From Prevotella sp. CAG:1058 (lineage in GTDB: Bacteria > Bacteroidota > Bacteroidia > Bacteroidales > Bacteroidaceae), in NCBI GenBank assembly GCA_000433175.1, contig HF986622.1:1-64000 (forward strand): a stretch of DNA of 64,000 nt, written 5' to 3'. Shown one piece after another: positions 19,171-28,953 of the stretch. How positions within the stretch are numbered: the first letter of the stretch is position 1; each line of letters opens with the position of its first letter. A model generated the notes under the pieces. That model was not told where the DNA came from and did not search any database. It worked only from the letters and a program-made list of their open reading frames with translations. The position numbers were made by a program, and so were the translations under genes.

Positions 19171-22155
19171 ATGAAAAAATTCATCGTCTTTGTGACTTGT
19201 TTGATGTTTGTTGCTTCGGCGCTTGCTCAAAACTTGAAGATCTCCGGTACTCTTGTTGACCGAGATACAAAAGAGGGAGTAATGCTTGTAACAATACAGA
19301 TGTTAAAGACTGACAGTACTTATGTTAAAGGTGTGGTAAGTGATGATAAAGGACACTTTTCAATTTCAGCACCTAATCCAGGTACGTTCATATTAAAGTT
19401 TTCAAGTGTAGGCTATACTACTATGACAAAAAAGGTCAAGGTTACTGGTAGTAGCAATGTTTCACTCGGTGAAATTGTGTTTGGAGCAGATGCCATAATG
19501 CTTGAAGGTGCTACTGTCGTGGCCCAGGCAGCCCGTGTGACGGTAAAAGAAGACACTTTCGTTTATAACGCATCTGCATATAGGACACCTGAAGGTTCTG
19601 TAGTTGAGGAGCTTGTTAAACGTATTCCCGGTGCCCAGGTGAGCGATGACGGTACTGTTACAATTAACGGCAAGGAGGTTAAGAAGATTCTTGTTGACGG
19701 GAAGGAGTTCATGACTGGCGACACTAAGACAGCATTGAAGAATCTTCCTACTTCGATAATTGATAAGATTAAAGCCTATGATGAAAAAAGTGATTTGGCT
19801 AAAGTAACCGGCATCGATGATGGAGAAGAGCAGACTGTGCTGGATTTCGGAATTAAAAAAGGCATGAATAAGGGCTTTTTTGGAAATGCTGATGTTTCTG
19901 CCGGTACGGAAGACAGGTATGCTGAACGTTTGATGGGTGCAGTATTCAAGGATAAAGCACGGGTAATGTTTATGGGTAATCTTAATAATGTTAACGATAA
20001 AGGCTTCCCCGGTGGCGGTGGAGGAGGGCGTTTTGGTGTCGGACGTCAGGGATTAAATACGACAAAGATGTTTGGCACAAACTTTAATTTTGAACCGAGT
20101 AATAAGTTTAAGCTGGATGGTAGTGTAAGGTGGAATCATTCAAACGGTGATGTCCGTACTGAACAGTCTGTGGAGAATTTCGTAAGTTCTGTTGGTTCTT
20201 TCTCCAATAGCTTAAATGAGAGCCGTACACGTTCTGATAGCTGGAATGCGAATTTGCGTCTTGAATGGAAGCCCGATTCAATGACTAACATCATGTTCCG
20301 TCCTACGTTTAGCTACTCGACTAATGACGGAAAATCAACCAGCGTAAGTGCGTCGTATAATGATGATCCATATCTTTATGTGTCCGATCCTCTTTCGTCC
20401 GAGTCAATTGAGTCAATGGCAGGAAATGGCCTGATGGTAAATACGAGAACTAATAATTCGATAACATATTCGGACAGCAAGTCTGTCGGGGGTATGTTGC
20501 AGATTAACCGCAAGCTGAACAGCAAGGGGCGAAACGCTACGATACGTACTGATATAAGTTATGGTGAAGGCGACAGCAAGAATCTTAGTACTTCAAATGT
20601 GCACTTGTACCAGATTAAGGACGTGTATGGAAACGATTCGACATATCAGACCAACAGGTTCAACACTACGCCTACCAAAACAATGAGCTACAGTCTGCAG
20701 TTTACATACAGTGAACCTATATTCAGGGCGATGTTCCTTCAATTCAGTTACAAGTTCAATTACAAGTATAACAAGAGTGAGCGCTCAACGTACGATTTCA
20801 GCAATATGGGCGAATCGTTTTTTGACGGCGTGCCTGTAGATTATAGGGGGTGGAACAATTATTTCGCATTGCTTGATCAACCTCTTTCAAGTTATCTTGA
20901 CAACGACCTCAGCAGATTCTCCGAATATAAGAATTACATTCATGATATTCAAGTTATGCTTCGTGTCATCAGATCGAAATATAATATGAACATCGGTATT
21001 ATGGTGCAGCCGCAAAAGACACGTTTCATACAGAATTATCAAGGTGTAAGTACGGATACAATCAGAAATGTTGTGAACGTTACGCCGACTTTTGACTTCA
21101 GGTATAGATTCTCAAAACTGAGCAATTTACGAATCAATTACCGTGGAACTACATCACAGCCGAGTATGACAGATCTGCTTGATATTGTTGACGACAGCGA
21201 CCCGCTGAACATAACGATGGGTAACCCGGGCTTAAAACCGTCGTTCACAAATACATTCAGACTGTTTTACAACAATTATATCCAGGAACATCAGAGGGCA
21301 ATCATGGCCCATTTGAATTATAGCAATACGCGTAACAGTATAAGTAATGTTGTTACTTACGATGAACAGACCGGTGGACGTATAACAAAGCCAGAGAACG
21401 TTAACGGCAATTGGAATGCTTCAGGAGCATTCATGTTTAATACAGCCCTGGATTCTGTCGGGCATTGGACCGTAAGTTCGTTTACAAATATCAGGTATAA
21501 TGATTATGTCGGATATCTTGCTCTTGATGCAAATTCCGATTCTCAAAAGAATACGACAAAGACAACCCAGTTGAGTGAACAGCTTTCTGCAAGTTTCCGT
21601 AATAGCTGGCTTGAATTGACAGTTGACGGTTCTGTGGATTATACTCATACGAGGAACCTTCTCCAAAGTCAAAGTAATCTTGATACGTGGCAGTTCGCTT
21701 ATGGTGGTTATGCAACAGTGTATCTTCCTTGGGGTACTAGCCTGGCTACCGACATTCACCAGAATAGCCGTCGAGGATATAACGACAATTCGATGAATAC
21801 CAATGAACTTGTATGGAACGCACAGTTGAGTCAGAGCTTCCTCAAAAGCAAGGCTCTTACGGTATCGTTGCAATTTTATGACATTTTGCAGAAACAAAGC
21901 AATTTCAGTCGTACCATTAGTGCGATGCAGAGAAGCGATACACAATACAATAGCATAAATAGCTATGCGATGCTGCATGTGGTTTATAGGATAAATGTTT
22001 TTCCTGGTGGTAAAAGCAACCAACGTGATGGTAGCCGTCGTCATGGGGATGGACCTGCTGGACGTCCTGAAGGCAGGCCAGTTGGGCCTCCGCCTGCTGG
22101 AGCACCAGTTGGACCTCCGCCGTCAGGTTTCCGAGGTGGATTCGGTGGTAGGTAA
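19171..22155 (+). CDS. TonB-linked outer-membrane beta-barrel protein with Pro/Gly-rich tail
   Basis: 994 residues. Signal peptide to about residue 20 (ASALAQ). A carboxypeptidase-regulatory-like beta-sandwich domain follows (about 22-110, with GTLVDRDTKEGVMLVTI). Next is a plug-like region containing VEELVKRIPGAQVSDDGTVTI and NGKEVKKILVDGKEF, then a large beta-barrel similar to the outer-membrane beta-barrel family 3. The last 45 or so residues are rich in Gly, Pro and Arg in a repeated GRPxGRPxGPPPxGAP pattern after the barrel, which is unusual. It stands alone, divergent from aroB, and the substrate is not known. A GTG two codons upstream is an alternative start. Confidence 0.85.
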   Translation: MKKFIVFVTCLMFVASALAQNLKISGTLVDRDTKEGVMLVTIQMLKTDSTYVKGVVSDDKGHFSISAPNPGTFILKFSSVGYTTMTKKVKVTGSSNVSLGEIVFGADAIMLEGATVVAQAARVTVKEDTFVYNASAYRTPEGSVVEELVKRIPGAQVSDDGTVTINGKEVKKILVDGKEFMTGDTKTALKNLPTSIIDKIKAYDEKSDLAKVTGIDDGEEQTVLDFGIKKGMNKGFFGNADVSAGTEDRYAERLMGAVFKDKARVMFMGNLNNVNDKGFPGGGGGGRFGVGRQGLNTTKMFGTNFNFEPSNKFKLDGSVRWNHSNGDVRTEQSVENFVSSVGSFSNSLNESRTRSDSWNANLRLEWKPDSMTNIMFRPTFSYSTNDGKSTSVSASYNDDPYLYVSDPLSSESIESMAGNGLMVNTRTNNSITYSDSKSVGGMLQINRKLNSKGRNATIRTDISYGEGDSKNLSTSNVHLYQIKDVYGNDSTYQTNRFNTTPTKTMSYSLQFTYSEPIFRAMFLQFSYKFNYKYNKSERSTYDFSNMGESFFDGVPVDYRGWNNYFALLDQPLSSYLDNDLSRFSEYKNYIHDIQVMLRVIRSKYNMNIGIMVQPQKTRFIQNYQGVSTDTIRNVVNVTPTFDFRYRFSKLSNLRINYRGTTSQPSMTDLLDIVDDSDPLNITMGNPGLKPSFTNTFRLFYNNYIQEHQRAIMAHLNYSNTRNSISNVVTYDEQTGGRITKPENVNGNWNASGAFMFNTALDSVGHWTVSSFTNIRYNDYVGYLALDANSDSQKNTTKTTQLSEQLSASFRNSWLELTVDGSVDYTHTRNLLQSQSNLDTWQFAYGGYATVYLPWGTSLATDIHQNSRRGYNDNSMNTNELVWNAQLSQSFLKSKALTVSLQFYDILQKQSNFSRTISAMQRSDTQYNSINSYAMLHVVYRINVFPGGKSNQRDGSRRHGDGPAGRPEGRPVGPPPAGAPVGPPPSGFRGGFGGR

Positions 22156-22317
22156 TCAGTCACATGCTTTTGTTTTTTTATACTGACTTTTTATTGATAG
22201 TATAAATGTAAACCATGTATTTAGAACAAGGTCATGGCTGATGCATAAGAATATCTTTTAATGGCGAGTTGGATGTGAAAACACTCATTAGCCAATAGGT
22301 TATGTTTTGAGTTGCAG

Positions 22318-22377
22318 GAGGTTACCTTTTATCGCATAAAAGGTAACCTCTTGTTCTATTAGAGGTTACCTTTTAAA
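22318..22377. repeat. Interspersed palindromic repeat, locus A
   Basis: A perfect 15-bp inverted repeat (GAGGTTACCTTTTAT, 3-nt loop, complement) at 22318-22350 is followed by a third direct copy of the left arm at 22362-22375. The GGTTACC core flanked by AAAA/TTTT recurs in other intergenic gaps at 44731-44816 and 59134-59217. It has no T-run terminator tail and lies between two convergent genes. Confidence 0.7.
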
Positions 22378-22536
22378 TTATAGGAAATCTGAATTCGTTT
22401 AAGATATATGGACTAAATACATTATGCATAATGTATGTTCCTGTAATTAAATATGATAAGCGGGATAGTTAAATAGATATTGTGGTCTGAAGTTCAGGAT
22501 GTTTGCATCCTTTCTTCAGTCATTGTTTTATAATAC

Positions 22537-22584
22537 GGAAAGAGCCGTATCCGATTCAGTATATAGAACGATACGGCTCTTTCC
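22537..22584. terminator. Long hairpin between the barrel gene and htpG
   Basis: A perfect 15-bp inverted repeat GGAAAGAGCCGTATC / GATACGGCTCTTTCC with an 18-nt loop. It lies about 120 nt beyond the htpG stop on the minus strand. A terminator is the simplest reading, but neither side has a strong T-run. Confidence 0.5.
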
Positions 22585-22702
22585 TGTATGTTGAAATTGC
22601 TGATATTAGTTCGAATAATATTCAGCAATTTATGAATGGCTTATTATATCTTATTCCCATTCGTTTTTATTGCATGACATTTTGCCTTTATAAGGCTTTT
22701 CA

Positions 22703-24754
22703 TTAAATTAGAGCTACAGAACGTTTGATGAAAGCATCAAGTGCTGCGCCTTTGAGCATTCCATTTTGCAAAAGAGCAAGGTCGATCAATTGGTGCAGTA
22801 TCTTATTGTCTTTTGCATAGTCTGCTATAATCTGTTCCTTTTTATTACGCTGTTCGTTAAGGATCTTTTCTGTATTTGCAAGGTCGTCTTTTTCTTCCTG
22901 GGTGATTTCTTCAGGCTTCTTCTTGTTTTGGTTCTGGTGTAAAGCTGATAATCGTGCCTGCTGTCCTTTGATTTCACTTAATATAGGTTTCAGTGCTTCG
23001 GCGCATTTTGAATTCTCGTCGTCAAGTATGCCTTTGATTAGAGGATGGTCGCTGTTAAGCACGAGACTGTAGCTGTCAGGCATTTGAGCATAAAAGCTCA
23101 TGCCGCTTTGATAGCGACTTATATCCTTCATACGTCTCATGTATTCACTCTGGGTAATTATTACCGGTAATGCATTTTCACCAAGGGCTTGTACTTCAAC
23201 CATAAATTCAGCTTTCTCGATCTTTGGCATTTGTGAACGGAATGCCGATGACAGATTGTCAGTCTGGTCGCTGTCAAGCTCGCTTTTCTTTGTATCTTCC
23301 TTCACTATTATTCGGTCAATAATGTCGCTGTCGACACGCATGAAGCGGCTCTTCTCAAACTTTTGTTCGAACATTGATACTGTCGGAACGTCAAGTTGTC
23401 CGTCAAACAGCAACACGCTGTAGCCTTTATCCTTTGCTGCTTCTATATAAGAATACTGGTCATCCTTATTGGTAGCATACAGATATATGAGTTGTCCGTC
23501 TTTGTCCGTCTGGTTGTCCTTAATCAGCGTCTTGTATTCATCAAGAGTAAAATGTTTACCGTCTACATCTTTGAACAAAGCAAAATCCTTGGCTCTGTCA
23601 TAGAAGTCTTCTTGTGAAAGCATCCCGTAATTTATGAATAACTTTAAGTCATCCCACTTGCTTTCATATTCCTGACGGTTATCTTTGAATATGCTGTTAA
23701 GGCGGTCAGAAACCTTCTTTGTTATATAAGTTGAAATCTTTTTAACATCACCATCGCTTTGCAGGTAGCTTCTGCTTACATTTAATGGAATGTCTGGTGA
23801 ATCAATTACACCGTGTAGAAGTGTGAGGAAGTCAGGTACGATACCTTCTACCTGGTCGGTTACGAATACCTGGTTGCAATATAGCTGTATTTTATTACGC
23901 TGTAAATCTATATTCGACTTGATGCGCGGGAAATAAAGTATACCCGTAAGGTTGAAGGGATAGTCTACATTAAGGTGTATCCAGAAAAGTGGGTCATCCT
24001 GCATCGGATAAAGTTCATGGTAGAATTTCTTATAGTCCTCGTCTTTAAGAGTACTAGGTGTCTTCGTCCACAGCGGCTCCACATCGTTTATAACATTGTC
24101 TTCTGCTGTTTCCACTTGTTTCCCGTCTTTCCACTCGGTTTTTTTACCGAAAGCTACAGGAACGGGCATGAATTTGCAATATTTGTTGAGCAGGTTTTGT
24201 ATGCGGCTCTTTTCAAGGAATTCCTTGCAGTCGTCTGCAATATGTAGCACGATGTCTGAACCTCGGTCGGATTTTTCAGCATCGTCAATTTCAAATGATG
24301 GACTTCCGTCGCAACTCCATTTTATGGCTTTAGCATCATCCTTGTAGCTCTTTGTTATTATTTCAACTTTGTCGCTGACCATGAATGAACTGTAAAAGCC
24401 TAAACCGAAATGGCCTATTATAGCATTGGCGTTGTCTTTATATTTGTTCAGGAAGTCATTGACTCCTGAAAACGCAATTTGGTTTATGTATTTGTCGATT
24501 TCCTCTTCAGTCATACCGATACCTCGGTCGCTGATTGTGAGAGTCTTGTTGTTCTCGTCTATTGTTACATGTACGGTCAGGTCTCCGAGTTCTCCCTTGA
24601 ATTCGCCCTTTTCTGCCAAGGTTTTCAGTTTCTGTGTAGCGTCTATGGCATTACTAACCATTTCACGTAAGAAAATCTCATGATCTGAATACAAGAACTT
24701 TTTAATAACGGGGAATATGTTCTCTGTAGTTACCCCTATATTGCCTTTTTGCAT
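22703..24754 (-). CDS. htpG: Molecular chaperone HtpG (bacterial Hsp90)
   Basis: ATP-dependent dimeric chaperone of the cytoplasm. The GHKL ATPase motifs are visible: REMVSNAIDA (catalytic Glu, near residue 30), DRGIGM and GHFGLGFYSSFMV. The middle domain has NVSRSYLQSD with the catalytic-loop arginine. 683 residues, slightly longer than E. coli HtpG (624), with a Lys/Glu/Gln-rich charged insertion near residues 580-640, as seen in Bacteroidota. It stands alone on the minus strand. Confidence 0.97.
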   Translation of the reverse strand: MQKGNIGVTTENIFPVIKKFLYSDHEIFLREMVSNAIDATQKLKTLAEKGEFKGELGDLTVHVTIDENNKTLTISDRGIGMTEEEIDKYINQIAFSGVNDFLNKYKDNANAIIGHFGLGFYSSFMVSDKVEIITKSYKDDAKAIKWSCDGSPSFEIDDAEKSDRGSDIVLHIADDCKEFLEKSRIQNLLNKYCKFMPVPVAFGKKTEWKDGKQVETAEDNVINDVEPLWTKTPSTLKDEDYKKFYHELYPMQDDPLFWIHLNVDYPFNLTGILYFPRIKSNIDLQRNKIQLYCNQVFVTDQVEGIVPDFLTLLHGVIDSPDIPLNVSRSYLQSDGDVKKISTYITKKVSDRLNSIFKDNRQEYESKWDDLKLFINYGMLSQEDFYDRAKDFALFKDVDGKHFTLDEYKTLIKDNQTDKDGQLIYLYATNKDDQYSYIEAAKDKGYSVLLFDGQLDVPTVSMFEQKFEKSRFMRVDSDIIDRIIVKEDTKKSELDSDQTDNLSSAFRSQMPKIEKAEFMVEVQALGENALPVIITQSEYMRRMKDISRYQSGMSFYAQMPDSYSLVLNSDHPLIKGILDDENSKCAEALKPILSEIKGQQARLSALHQNQNKKKPEEITQEEKDDLANTEKILNEQRNKKEQIIADYAKDNKILHQLIDLALLQNGMLKGAALDAFIKRSVALI

Positions 24755-25028
24755 AGTTGTTTTATTTGTTTTGTTGTTATAGATTGCATAGCAAAATCCG
24801 TGCCAATTATATGCTTGTGCTCATGCTTGGTAATATAGAGATGCCTTGTAATAGATTGTATTTGTTTTCCCTAAACTTGATTCTTTCTCAAACTTGCTTC
24901 CACGAGGTTGCATGTAAACAATGGTTTACTCTGCCTCTTGTTTGTGGAATAAGCGAAATGTTTAGAGCAGGAAGGTACAGGAGATATTATAAAAACAACA
25001 AAACTATTTTTGATAGAAAAAAACAGAT
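24755..25028. other. Upstream gap of htpG, no gene seen
   Basis: Between the htpG start and the panD terminator. A plus-strand open frame of about 100 codons lacks a family resemblance and a reasonable start, and is treated as chance. No exact TAnnTTTG promoter was found immediately before htpG, so a stress-type promoter is possible but not shown. Confidence 0.5.
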
Positions 25029-25078
25029 AAGAGGATGTTTGGGTAATAAGTTGGAAAAATTAACCTAAACATCCTCTT
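25029..25078 (-). terminator. Terminator of the panC-panD operon
   Basis: A 16-bp stem with one G-T wobble (AAGAGGATGTTTGGGT against ACCTAAACATCCTCTT) lies 14 nt beyond the panD stop. On the minus strand the hairpin is followed within a few bases by TTTTTTT. Confidence 0.75.
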
Positions 25079-25092
25079 TAATATGGATATGT

Positions 25093-25437
25093 TTATTTGA
25101 TTTTATTGTGTTCGGGAAAAACGACAGTAGGGCAATACGTTTTAGCCTCTTCAAAATCCATCAGGGCATAAGCTATTATTATTACAGTATCGCCAACCTG
25201 GCATTTTCTTGCCGCGGCCCCGTTGAGGCAGATGCAACCGCTTCCACGTTCGCCTTTAATTATGTATGTCTCAAAACGTTCACCGTTGTTGTTGTTTACG
25301 ATTTGAACTTTTTCGCCTGCAATTAGGTTAGCAGCATCCATGAGGTCCTCGTCAATAGTGATGCTCCCCATGTAATTAAGATTTGCTTCCGTAACTTGGA
25401 CGCAATGCAGTTTACTTTTTAAAACTTCAATCAACAT
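25093..25437 (-). CDS. panD: Aspartate 1-decarboxylase proenzyme
   Basis: Makes beta-alanine for pantothenate. The 114-residue proenzyme carries the self-cleavage site Gly24-Ser25 in YMGSITID, which yields the pyruvoyl group, plus the conserved [16 protein letters not shown] region. Length is normal. It lies 72 nt downstream of panC, so the two likely form an operon. Pantothenate synthesis continues with panB about 9 kb away. Confidence 0.96.
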   Translation of the reverse strand: MLIEVLKSKLHCVQVTEANLNYMGSITIDEDLMDAANLIAGEKVQIVNNNNGERFETYIIKGERGSGCICLNGAAARKCQVGDTVIIIAYALMDFEEAKTYCPTVVFPEHNKIK

Positions 25438-25509
25438 ATTAATATTTGTTATTAAGCCGGCTTGTTGCCAAGAAAGCGTTTGATGTTATATGCAACCCGA
25501 GCTTGTAAA

Positions 25510-26361
25510 TTAACTCTTGTATTTTATATGGTCGATTAGTCTCACGGGCCTTTTACCACAATATACGGTAATACAACCAACGATGTATTCTGAGTCGTTC
25601 CAATCGCTGACCCTTTGGAGCGTGTTCCCGTCAACTATTTCAAAGTATTCGACCTCAAGACCGTTTACAGAGTTTATTTTCTCTACAACATAGTCGTGCG
25701 TTTCATTGATGTTGTGCTTTTTTGAGTATTCAATACTTTCCTTCAACGCTTTAAAAATGTTTGGAGCTATTTCACGTTCATCGGCTGACAGCAATGCATT
25801 ACGTGAAGAACGGGCCAATCCGTCTGTATCGCGGATGATTGGGCATTCTACGATTTTTACATTAAGGTTTAATGATCTTACCATAGCCTTAACAACTGCT
25901 ATCTGTTGCCAGTCTTTTTCTCCGAAATACGCCTTATCAGGACGGGTGATATAAAACAGTCTGCTGACAACTTGACATACTCCGTTGAAATGTCCGGGTC
26001 TGTGCGCTCCTTCCATTACAGTGGAAATTGGTGGAAACTCAAAATGGCGTGTGTCTGGAGTAGGGTACATTTCTTCAACCGCCGGCGTGAATACGTAATC
26101 GGCTCCAACTTCTTCAAGCAGTTTGCAGTCTGCCTCTATGTCTCTTGGATATGAACTTAAGTCTTTTGGATCGTTGAATTGTGTTGGGTTTACAAATACA
26201 GACACAACTGTTACGTCGTTGTCCTTTACGCTCTTCTTTACTAAAGATGCATGTCCTTCATGTAAAGCACCCATAGTCGGTACCAAACCAACACTTTTCC
26301 CGTTTTTCCGGTCTTCGAATAATTTATTTTGAAGTTCTACTATTTTATGAAAAACCTGCAT
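25510..26361 (-). CDS. panC: Pantothenate synthetase
   Basis: Joins pantoate and beta-alanine with ATP hydrolysis to AMP. The HIGH-like nucleotide motif is present ([14 protein letters not shown] near residue 27), along with [10 protein letters not shown], the pantoate-binding [10 protein letters not shown] and FGEKDWQQ. 283 residues, the usual length. It is divergent from the GT5-like gene and followed by panD. Confidence 0.97.
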   Translation of the reverse strand: MQVFHKIVELQNKLFEDRKNGKSVGLVPTMGALHEGHASLVKKSVKDNDVTVVSVFVNPTQFNDPKDLSSYPRDIEADCKLLEEVGADYVFTPAVEEMYPTPDTRHFEFPPISTVMEGAHRPGHFNGVCQVVSRLFYITRPDKAYFGEKDWQQIAVVKAMVRSLNLNVKIVECPIIRDTDGLARSSRNALLSADEREIAPNIFKALKESIEYSKKHNINETHDYVVEKINSVNGLEVEYFEIVDGNTLQRVSDWNDSEYIVGCITVYCGKRPVRLIDHIKYKS

Positions 26362-26595
26362 AAGATATATTTTTAGGTTTAGCTATTTAATTTATTAATG
26401 AAAGATATTAAGTAGCTGTATCTATTTAAAAATAAGCAGCTTGCTTTATCTGTTTTGGTATGTCGATAACGTAAATTGCGTGCAAATTAACAACAAATTT
26501 CTTAAATAAAGAAGAAAATAAAAAAAAATATGCCTATTATAAGCTGCGATTGTCTAATAAACAAAAAAAAATAACTCTATTATAAACTTTTTTCG

Positions 26596-26604
26596 TACCT
26601 TTGC
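26596..26604 (+). promoter_or_regulatory. -7 box of the GT5-like gene
   Basis: TACCTTTGC, 26 nt before the preferred ATG at 26631. The predicted transcript start is close to the alternative ATG at 26613, which favours the downstream start. No exact -33 TTTG was found. Confidence 0.55.
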
Positions 26605-26630
26605 ATAAATAAATGAATACTTCTATTATA

Positions 26631-27440
26631 ATGGCAAAAAAGGTATTATTCATAAATCAAGAAATTTTTCCTTACGTCCCTGAAAGCGAAATGTCTCATT
26701 TGGGGCGCATCATCCCGCAAGTAATCCAGGAAAACGGTCATGAAATAAGGACATTTATGCCCAAATGGGGTAACATAAATGAAAGGCGTGGTCAATTGCA
26801 TGAAGTAATCAGGTTGTCGAGGATGATGCTTATTATTGACGAAACAGATCATCCACTGATAATAAAGGTCGCCTCTATACCCTCTACAAGAATACAAGTC
26901 TATTTTATTGATAATGAAGATTATTTCACCAAACGCCTAATGGCCTTTGATGAGAATGGTGCAGAATATGATGACAATGGAGAGAGGGCTGTGTTTTTTG
27001 CACGTGGCGTGCTTGAGACCGTTAAAAAATTAAGATGGGTTCCTGACATTATACATTGTCAGGGCTGGATGTGTTCTGTGATACCACTTTATATCAAAAA
27101 AGCATACCAAGACGAGCCGTCGTTTGCAAATACCAAAATCGTGACGTCCCTGTTCTCTGAAGAATTGCATGAGAATCTTGGTGCGAATTTCCGCCAAAGT
27201 ATAGAATTCCGTGATGTCAAGTCTGACATCTTGGATAATTATAATAAGGATTTTAGTTTCCTCGACTTGCAGAAATTAGCAATAGATTATTCTGACGGAA
27301 TCGTTAATGCTGGCAAAAATGTAAATCCCGAATTAATTAAATATGTAGAAGGGAAAAATATTCCTTTTATTGCAAATCCTGCAGATGAAGATATTTGCAA
27401 AACATATGAAGACTTCTACGATAAAGTTTATGAAGGATAA
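26631..27440 (+). CDS. GT5 glycogen/starch synthase N-terminal-domain protein
   Basis: 269 residues resembling only the N-terminal Rossmann half of glycogen synthase. The start MAKKVLFINQEIFPYVP, DNEDYF, and DIIHCQGWMCSVIPLYIK (the HxHDWx-like segment) fit GT5. The C-terminal half, which carries most ADP-glucose-binding residues, is absent. It is not a frameshift: the next gene is an unrelated lipoprotein in its own frame. Short homologues next to panC are known in Bacteroides. It may be a non-catalytic or regulatory relative, since the sugar-nucleotide site is incomplete (inference). Confidence 0.8.
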   Translation: MAKKVLFINQEIFPYVPESEMSHLGRIIPQVIQENGHEIRTFMPKWGNINERRGQLHEVIRLSRMMLIIDETDHPLIIKVASIPSTRIQVYFIDNEDYFTKRLMAFDENGAEYDDNGERAVFFARGVLETVKKLRWVPDIIHCQGWMCSVIPLYIKKAYQDEPSFANTKIVTSLFSEELHENLGANFRQSIEFRDVKSDILDNYNKDFSFLDLQKLAIDYSDGIVNAGKNVNPELIKYVEGKNIPFIANPADEDICKTYEDFYDKVYEG

Positions 27441-27490
27441 ATTTGTATTGTATTCCTAATTTTTAGTCATAATATTTAAAGAATATTCAA

Positions 27491-28948
27491 ATGAAATTTA
27501 ATATTCTAGTACTCACCATTGCGTCAGTCTTGGTGATGCTTACGGCTTGTGATGATACAACAGATACGTTGGGAACATCTTTGACGGATGATATGGACAT
27601 GCTGGAAGTTTCAACGGATACTTTTGAAGTTACATCATGTTCTTTTGTCGCAGATTCTGTATTATCACGTAATACGATTGGATATTTGGGCAAAATAAGA
27701 GACCCTGAAACAGGGAATTACATAAAAGGTGATTTTATGGCCCAATTCGGTACGCTTGAGAATTATTATCTTCCGCAAAAAGATAGTATTGTAAGTGTAG
27801 ATGAAAATGGCGATGTGGTTGCAGATTCTTGCCATATCCGTTTGTTTTATACGACCTATTATGGTGATTCGTTAGCGACAATGAATTTGACTGCACATGA
27901 GATGGCTAAGCCAATGGAAGAAAATGTCAAGTATTATTCTAACTTTGACCCGATGAAAGAAGGATTGGTTCGTCAAGATGGAATGAAAATCAACAAGACT
28001 TATACGTTGGCTGATTTGAGTATTGATGAGTCTGAGCGTTGGGATGCCAGTACGTATACACCCAATATTAAGATAAACCTCAACAAGGAATATGTAGATA
28101 AAGACGGAGTCAAATATAATAATTTTGGCACGTATATTTTGCGTCAGTATTATAAGAATCCTGATAATTTCAGGAATTCGTATAATTTCATACATAATGT
28201 ATGTCCGGGATTCTATTTTGAGGTTAACGACGGTCTCGGCTCAATGGCTTACGTTACGGTCAGCCAGCTTAATGTTTATTTTAGGTACAATAACGATTCG
28301 ATATATGTTGGAACATCTTCTTTTGCTGGAACAGAGGAAGTGTTACAGACAACAAATATTGTGAATGACGACAATGCAATAAAGAATCTTGCCGAAGATA
28401 ATAGTTGCACTTATTTGAAAACTCCTTCCGGCATATTTACTGAAATAACGTTACCTGTTGACGATGTCAAGTATGGCCATGAGAACGATACTTTGAATAC
28501 TGCGAAATTAACGCTTACCCGCATAAACAATAATAACCATGGGGAATATTCATTGGAAGCGCCGACTACGTTGCTGATGATACCGAAAGACAGTCTTTAT
28601 AGTTTCTTTGAGAATGGTGATATTGTTGATTATCAGAAATCGTATGTCGCAAGTTATAATTCATCTTATAACAATTACGTTTTCAACAATATTTCCAGCC
28701 TGATAACATATATGTATAATATAAAGAAAGAAGGTCTGGCTGCAAATCCTAATTGGTTGTCGGAAGAGAAAAACAAGGATTGGAACAAGGTTTTGATAAT
28801 CCCTGTATCAGTAGTCACTAACTCTTCCAGCCAGATTGTAAAGGTTACGCATGATATGAGCCTTACCAGTACAAAATTGGTTGGTGGACCGGATAATCAG
28901 AACGGGCCAATTCAGTTGAGTGTTGTTTACAGTAAGTTTAATCATTAG
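27491..28948 (+). CDS. DUF4270-type lipoprotein
   Basis: The 485-residue protein has a lipoprotein signal (LTAC, Cys20) followed by DDTTDTLG, consistent with surface export in Bacteroidota. The start of the mature protein and the GYLGKIRDPETGNYIKGDFMAQF segment match the DUF4270 family, whose molecular function is unknown. It lies 50 nt after the GT5-like gene and 5 nt before a small conserved-looking protein, so the three may be cotranscribed, ending at the terminator at 29086. Confidence 0.82.
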   Translation: MKFNILVLTIASVLVMLTACDDTTDTLGTSLTDDMDMLEVSTDTFEVTSCSFVADSVLSRNTIGYLGKIRDPETGNYIKGDFMAQFGTLENYYLPQKDSIVSVDENGDVVADSCHIRLFYTTYYGDSLATMNLTAHEMAKPMEENVKYYSNFDPMKEGLVRQDGMKINKTYTLADLSIDESERWDASTYTPNIKINLNKEYVDKDGVKYNNFGTYILRQYYKNPDNFRNSYNFIHNVCPGFYFEVNDGLGSMAYVTVSQLNVYFRYNNDSIYVGTSSFAGTEEVLQTTNIVNDDNAIKNLAEDNSCTYLKTPSGIFTEITLPVDDVKYGHENDTLNTAKLTLTRINNNNHGEYSLEAPTTLLMIPKDSLYSFFENGDIVDYQKSYVASYNSSYNNYVFNNISSLITYMYNIKKEGLAANPNWLSEEKNKDWNKVLIIPVSVVTNSSSQIVKVTHDMSLTSTKLVGGPDNQNGPIQLSVVYSKFNH

Positions 28949-28953
28949 TGATT

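Larger units (their letters stand above)
22156..22702. other. Intergenic stretch with repeat element and hairpin, no gene
   Basis: This 547-nt gap separates the converging barrel gene and htpG. It holds the palindromic repeat at 22318-22377 and the 15-bp hairpin at 22537-22584. No credible coding sequence was found. Confidence 0.7.

Noticed and set aside
21421-22044. 207-codon minus-strand open frame
   Set aside because: Antisense to the barrel protein gene; composition is that of a mirror frame.
24757-25068. 103-codon plus-strand open frame upstream of htpG
   Set aside because: It overlaps the panD terminator, has no recognisable domain or start context, and reads as chance.
26631-27440. 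GT5-like gene as a frameshifted pseudogene
   Set aside because: The next 50 nt and the following gene show no remnant of the C-terminal glycogen synthase half in any frame, and similar short proteins occur beside panC in relatives.
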